A stretch of 8,699 nt of DNA from 2011-GWA2-47-8b sp964361325 (GTDB taxonomy: Bacteria; Patescibacteriota; Minisyncoccia; UBA6257; WO2-44-18), in assembly GCA_964361325.1 (NCBI GenBank), contig CAYHZT010000018.1:1-8699 (forward strand). The letters are read 5' to 3'. The position numbers and the translations under genes are program-made. Of this stretch, positions 6,387 through 8,699 are shown in pieces. Position 1 is the first letter of the stretch; the number at the start of each line of letters is the position of its first letter. The notes under the pieces were generated by a model, which did no database searches, had not been told where the DNA came from, and saw only the letters and a list, made by a program, of their open reading frames with translations.

Positions 6387-6422
6387 AGTGGTAGAACTTT
6401 GACCTTAGCAAGAAAGGGGCTT

Positions 6423-7115
6423 ATGAAAATTTTTCTTGATACGGCCGATCTTAACGAAATTGAAAAGTGGTTGAAAACCGGAATTTTGGATGGTATTACC
6501 ACCAATCCATCAATTCTTAAGAAAGCCGGATGTACGAATCCGTTGGATGCCTGGAAGAAAATCGTTGAGTTAAAGTCGCGATACACTCCCGAGCCGCTTT
6601 CGTTGAGCGCCGAAGTGTTCTGCGACGATCCTGAGGAGATGTTGAAACAGGCCCGGTCATTTGTCAAAGAGATGAACTATCCCGGTTTGGCGATTAAGAT
6701 TCCAATTCTTGGCACGGACGGCACTGACCGTCTGGCGGTGATTCGTCAGTTAAGCCTTGAAAAAATCGCGGTCAACTGTACTTGTTGCATCACTTGGTTT
6801 CAGGCGTTTGCCGCCGCCAAGGTCGGCGCGCGGTATGTCAGTCTCCTTTATCGACGGATTTTGGATTGCGGTTTGGATGGACTTGGAATGATCAGCAAGA
6901 CACGCGTGTTGATTGACCAACATCACCTGCCGTCTGAAATCATCGTCGGCAGTATTCGGGCGGCCCAGGATATTTTTGATGTTTATGAAGCGGGCGCCCA
7001 CATTCCGACGATTCCGCCGAAATTTCTTCCGGAAATTCTGTTCCATAAAAAAAGCGTGGAAACGCAAAAGCAGTTTCTCTGCGACGCCGGTGTTACAAAA
7101 AAGCCGCAATCTTAA
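6423..7115 (+). CDS. Small transaldolase (transaldolase / fructose-6-phosphate aldolase family)
   Basis: A 230-residue class I aldolase of the short transaldolase family. It starts MKIFLDTADL with the conserved Asp (D6), then DGITTNPSIL (23-32), LSAEV (61-65), GLAIKIPI (88-95) with the Schiff-base lysine K92, VNCTCCITWFQAFAAAKVGARYVS (117-140), IIVGSIRAAQDIF (173-185) and a GAHIPTIPPK tail (191-200). Transaldolases move a dihydroxyacetone unit between sugar phosphates, for example making sedoheptulose 7-phosphate. E64 sits where fructose-6-phosphate aldolase has Gln and transaldolases have Glu, and the aldolase-specific Tyr is a Leu (L142), so transaldolase activity is more likely. The segment after YVS is LLYRRILDCG instead of the common P-F/Y-V-x-R-I/L-D, an odd feature. 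The ATG at 6423 matches the family N-terminus, with AAGGGG 3 bases upstream. It likely supplies the GmhA-type isomerase. Confidence 0.88.
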   Translation: MKIFLDTADLNEIEKWLKTGILDGITTNPSILKKAGCTNPLDAWKKIVELKSRYTPEPLSLSAEVFCDDPEEMLKQARSFVKEMNYPGLAIKIPILGTDGTDRLAVIRQLSLEKIAVNCTCCITWFQAFAAAKVGARYVSLLYRRILDCGLDGLGMISKTRVLIDQHHLPSEIIVGSIRAAQDIFDVYEAGAHIPTIPPKFLPEILFHKKSVETQKQFLCDAGVTKKPQS

Positions 7116-7127
7116 TTCGCATTGCTT

Positions 7128-7157
7128 AATTCCCCGATTAATTCGGGGAATTTTTTT
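7128..7157 (+). terminator. Rho-independent terminator after the transaldolase
   Basis: AATTCCCCG (7128-7136) and CGGGGAATT (7144-7152) form a perfect 9-bp stem with a 7-base loop, followed by seven T at 7151-7157. On the minus strand the hairpin also follows the convergent nucleotidyltransferase, but no T-run follows there. Confidence 0.9.
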
Positions 7158-7164
7158 ACGAAAT

Positions 7165-7827
7165 TTAACGTGATTCTATGTCTTTCGGCGCGCTGAATGA
7201 AGGCCGGTTAACGCCGATAACCGCGCGAACCCTATGGTCTTTTACAAACCCATTCATCATTGAGGTTAAATAATATTCGCCGGTTTGATGTTTTTCCGGT
7301 TCGTAATTAAATATATCGGTATTAATCACCATCAGACCGCCAACTCCGATTTTGGATTGCGGTTTGTCGGGTTTTTCTACCACGGCAGTGATATATCCGT
7401 CTTGAGAAATTGTCGCGATGCCCGAAGCTCTGGGATTAGCTACTTCCCAGCATAACCAGCTGAATTCGTGTTTTAAGCAATCTTCAACGTCACTTTTAAA
7501 AAATAATTCATCGCCGTAGAAAATTAGAAATCTCTCATCGGGGGCGAAATACTTTTGGGTTAATAAAACCGCATTTCCGGTCCCATTAAGTTCTTGCTGA
7601 ACTACGTAAGTAATTTTTCTGCCTCTATATTTATCGCCCAGATAAGATTTTATTTTCTCGCCTTGATACCCGATAACTATAATCGTTTCGTTTACCGTTT
7701 CGGGAAGGGCGTCAAAGATTATGTCCAAAAAAGTTTTGCCATCCACTTTAAGAAGCGGCTTGGGTATTTCCTCGGTCAGGGGACGCATTCTTATGCCTCG
7801 TCCCCCGGCTAAAATAAGCGCTTTCAT
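7165..7827 (-). CDS. Sugar-1-phosphate nucleotidyltransferase (possible heptose-1-phosphate guanylyltransferase, HddC-like)
   Basis: A 220-residue NTP_transferase-family protein. It begins MKALILAGGRGIRMRPLTEE followed by IPKPLL, the family signature L-A-G-G-x-G-x-R-x-x-P-L-T...P-K-P that binds the nucleotide. Further features are ELNGTGNAVLL (nucleotide/sugar pocket), FLIFYGDELFF with the metal-binding Asp region, VVEKPDKP and IGVGGLMVINTDIF, typical of the sugar side. It would couple a sugar 1-phosphate to NTP, giving NDP-sugar and pyrophosphate. With HddA- and GmhA-type genes nearby, a heptose-1-phosphate guanylyltransferase is attractive, but sequence alone does not exclude mannose-1-phosphate guanylyltransferase or a thymidylyl/uridylyltransferase. 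The reading frame is open back to 8028, but the ATG at 7827 puts the signature at the N-terminus as in the family and avoids overlapping the divergent gene. No left-handed-helix domain is present. Confidence 0.85.
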   Translation of the reverse strand: MKALILAGGRGIRMRPLTEEIPKPLLKVDGKTFLDIIFDALPETVNETIIVIGYQGEKIKSYLGDKYRGRKITYVVQQELNGTGNAVLLTQKYFAPDERFLIFYGDELFFKSDVEDCLKHEFSWLCWEVANPRASGIATISQDGYITAVVEKPDKPQSKIGVGGLMVINTDIFNYEPEKHQTGEYYLTSMMNGFVKDHRVRAVIGVNRPSFSAPKDIESR

Positions 7828-7851
7828 AACCAAAAGCGTATCATTTTGGGT

Positions 7852-7862
7852 TATATTATAAA
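7852..7862. promoter_or_regulatory. Overlapping candidate -10 boxes for two divergent genes
   Basis: Only 39 bases separate the two divergent starts. TATAAT reads on the minus strand at 7860-7855 (for the nucleotidyltransferase); TATATT (7852-7857) or TATAAA (7857-7862) read on the plus strand. No good -35 boxes are seen. The plus-strand transcript would have almost no leader. Weak call. Confidence 0.3.
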
Positions 7863-7866
7863 AGCG

Positions 7867-8699
7867 ATGAAAACGATATTTATCACCAGTCTTAATCCCT
7901 TCGTAACCAGAAATATCCTCTTTACGGATGTGTTCAAAAATCTGTCGGCCGCTCCGGATACGCGGCTGGTTATTTTTTGTCCGGATTATAAGCGAGATTA
8001 CTTTGAAAAAAACTTTACCCTTCGACAAGCTCAGGACAAGGAGAGTAACGTCATTATTGAACCCATCAAAACCGAGCGGCTATCCAAGCAAGATACTATT
8101 TTCGGCTACTTGAGTCAGTCTTTGATAAACACGAAAAGATTGGCAATCCGGCGCGGGGAAATTTTTTTGAGAAATAAGAAAATCATCAACTATTGTATTG
8201 CTTTTTTTCTTTCTCAAATCGGTCGGTTGTCCGTTGTTAAAAAGATGGTAAGATTTTTGGACCAGATTACTATTTCCAAAAATAAGTTTACCGCCCATTT
8301 TGACCGATACAAGCCGGACTTGGTTTTCGCTCCCGATGTTTTTCATCCCGACGACGCGCATTGCCTGGCGGAGGCCAAGCATCGCCACATTCGAACCGTG
8401 GGAATGGTGAGGTCGTGGGACAATATCACTAATAAAGGATTATTCAGAATAAAACCGGACTTACTGATTGTTAATAACGAAATCATCAGGGACGAGGCGA
8501 TTCGGTACGAAGATATTAAAAAGGAAAATATTTTTATTTCCGGAATGCCGCAATTGGACTATTACCTTAACGAACCGCGGAGCGGGCGCGACGAATTTTT
8601 TAAGCGCGTCAATTTTGATGCCAAAAAATCGCTGATTTTATTTTCGCCCTGGGGCAGTCGTTTTATTGATACCGACTGGCAGATTCTGCAAATTTTGAA
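7867..8699 (+). CDS. Partial gene, possible GT-B-like glycosyl/glycerophospho-transferase (C-terminus beyond window)
   Basis: An open frame of 277 codons runs from ATG 7867 off the window end with no stop, so the protein is truncated by the window. It starts MKTIFITSLNPFVTRNILFTDVF, a beta-strand then helix entry like the first Rossmann unit of GT-B enzymes. Later come YKPDLVFAPDVFHPDD (148-163), TVGMVRSWDNITNKG (177-191), PDLLIVNNEIIRDEA (197-211), IFISGMPQLDYY (222-233) and SLILFSPWGSR (255-265), which may start the second domain. The S-W-D-N-x-T-x-K-G stretch and G-M-P-Q-x-D resemble CDP-glycerol glycerophosphotransferase-like proteins and related GT-B transferases, but I do not recognise a defined family. 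Residues 51-58 (TLRQAQDK) are encoded by a copy of the TTCGACAAGCTCA repeat. The gene is divergent from the nucleotidyltransferase and has no Shine-Dalgarno site. Confidence 0.75.
   Translation, partial: MKTIFITSLNPFVTRNILFTDVFKNLSAAPDTRLVIFCPDYKRDYFEKNFTLRQAQDKESNVIIEPIKTERLSKQDTIFGYLSQSLINTKRLAIRRGEIFLRNKKIINYCIAFFLSQIGRLSVVKKMVRFLDQITISKNKFTAHFDRYKPDLVFAPDVFHPDDAHCLAEAKHRHIRTVGMVRSWDNITNKGLFRIKPDLLIVNNEIIRDEAIRYEDIKKENIFISGMPQLDYYLNEPRSGRDEFFKRVNFDAKKSLILFSPWGSRFIDTDWQILQIL
8017..8037 (+). repeat. TTCGACAAGCTCA short repeat inside a coding sequence
   Basis: TTCGACAAGCTCA at 8021-8033, in the wider context ACCC...GGAC (8017-8037), matches the reverse complement of 5200-5212 exactly over 13 bases. 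It is read in frame as T-L-R-Q-A-Q-D, residues 51-57 of the partial transferase, between a predicted helix and the next strand. No stop or frameshift is introduced. Confidence 0.6.

Larger units (their letters stand above)
5933..6422. other. Gene-free stretch rich in inverted repeats
   Basis: About 490 bases between the isomerase terminator and the transaldolase start hold no convincing gene. Open frames on both strands lack family motifs and ribosome sites. The stretch from about 5970 to 6340 appears more GC-rich than its neighbours and is packed with complementary segments: a closed unit at 5973-6128, CGCG-ACCCG-agc-CGGGT...CGCG at 6176-6198, a long stem at 6200-6267, and TGTCC/GGACA (6297-6301 and 6315-6319), which competes with GACAA/TTGTC (6317-6321 and 6327-6331). 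GTTGTCT occurs near both edges (5950-5956 and 6326-6332). The last 60 bases are AT-rich and may hold the transaldolase promoter. Confidence 0.6.

Noticed and set aside
6399..6422. TTG start eight codons upstream for the transaldolase
   Set aside because: The family N-terminus begins at MKIFLDTADL (ATG 6423); the upstream residues contain the likely ribosome site.
5933..6422. tRNA, CRISPR array, group I/II intron or other known RNA in the intergenic region
   Set aside because: No cloverleaf with a T-arm, no regularly spaced repeats, and no intron core motif recognised on either strand. A covariance-model search was not possible.
7128..7157. Bidirectional terminator for both transaldolase and nucleotidyltransferase
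   Set aside because: A T-run follows the stem only on the plus strand; the minus-strand side reads AAGCAAT after the stem, so function there is doubtful.
7828..8028. 67-residue N-terminal extension of the nucleotidyltransferase
   Set aside because: It would overlap the divergent gene starting at 7867, and the family signature normally begins at residue 1-5, which fits the ATG at 7827.

Overview
The window looks like part of a surface-polysaccharide (exopolysaccharide, S-layer glycan or LPS-like) biosynthesis locus from a bacterium of moderate GC. The gene set (sugar-nucleotide epimerase, a large GT-C-like membrane protein, small SAM methyltransferases, heptose-type sugar-phosphate enzymes) together with tight spacing, weak or absent Shine-Dalgarno sites on several genes and the scattered TTCGACAAGCTCA repeat fits a Patescibacteria/CPR (Parcubacteria-like) genome. 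That assignment is an inference; no rRNA or marker gene is present to settle it.

Layout. (1) 2-520 is the 3' end of an NAD-dependent sugar epimerase/dehydratase. It overlaps by 23 bases a 637-residue multi-pass membrane protein with a soluble C-terminal part (498-2411). (2) A convergent gene (2414-3310, minus) encodes a zinc-ribbon plus SAM-methyltransferase protein, only 2 bases from the membrane protein's stop. (3) A divergent promoter region (3311-3378) separates it from a second, unrelated-looking SAM methyltransferase (3379-4122). (4) A GHMP sugar kinase of the HddA type (4183-5157), a SIS-domain isomerase of the GmhA type (5287-5916) and a small transaldolase (6423-7115) follow on the plus strand. 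Each ends in its own hairpin-plus-T-run terminator. (5) A minus-strand sugar-1-phosphate nucleotidyltransferase (7165-7827) and a divergent, truncated gene of uncertain, probably glycosyl/glycerophospho-transferase-like function (7867 to the window end) close the window.

How the genes work together (inference). Transaldolase can make sedoheptulose 7-phosphate; a GmhA-type isomerase turns it into D-glycero-D-manno-heptose 7-phosphate; an HddA-type kinase phosphorylates C1; after removal of the 7-phosphate by a GmhB-type phosphatase (not seen here) a nucleotidyltransferase of the HddC kind makes an NDP-heptose. The epimerase, methyltransferases and membrane protein would modify and assemble the glycan. 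The isomerase departs from classical GmhA at metal-site positions and carries an altered loop, so the exact substrate is open.

The least explained part is the roughly 490-base gene-free stretch between the isomerase and the transaldolase. It is dense in inverted repeats, including a 156-base unit closed by an 18/19 inverted repeat and a second strong stem at 6200-6267. It may be a mobile/repetitive element or a structured RNA. Two copies of the short TTCGACAAGCTCA repeat are present, one beside the isomerase promoter and one inside a coding sequence.
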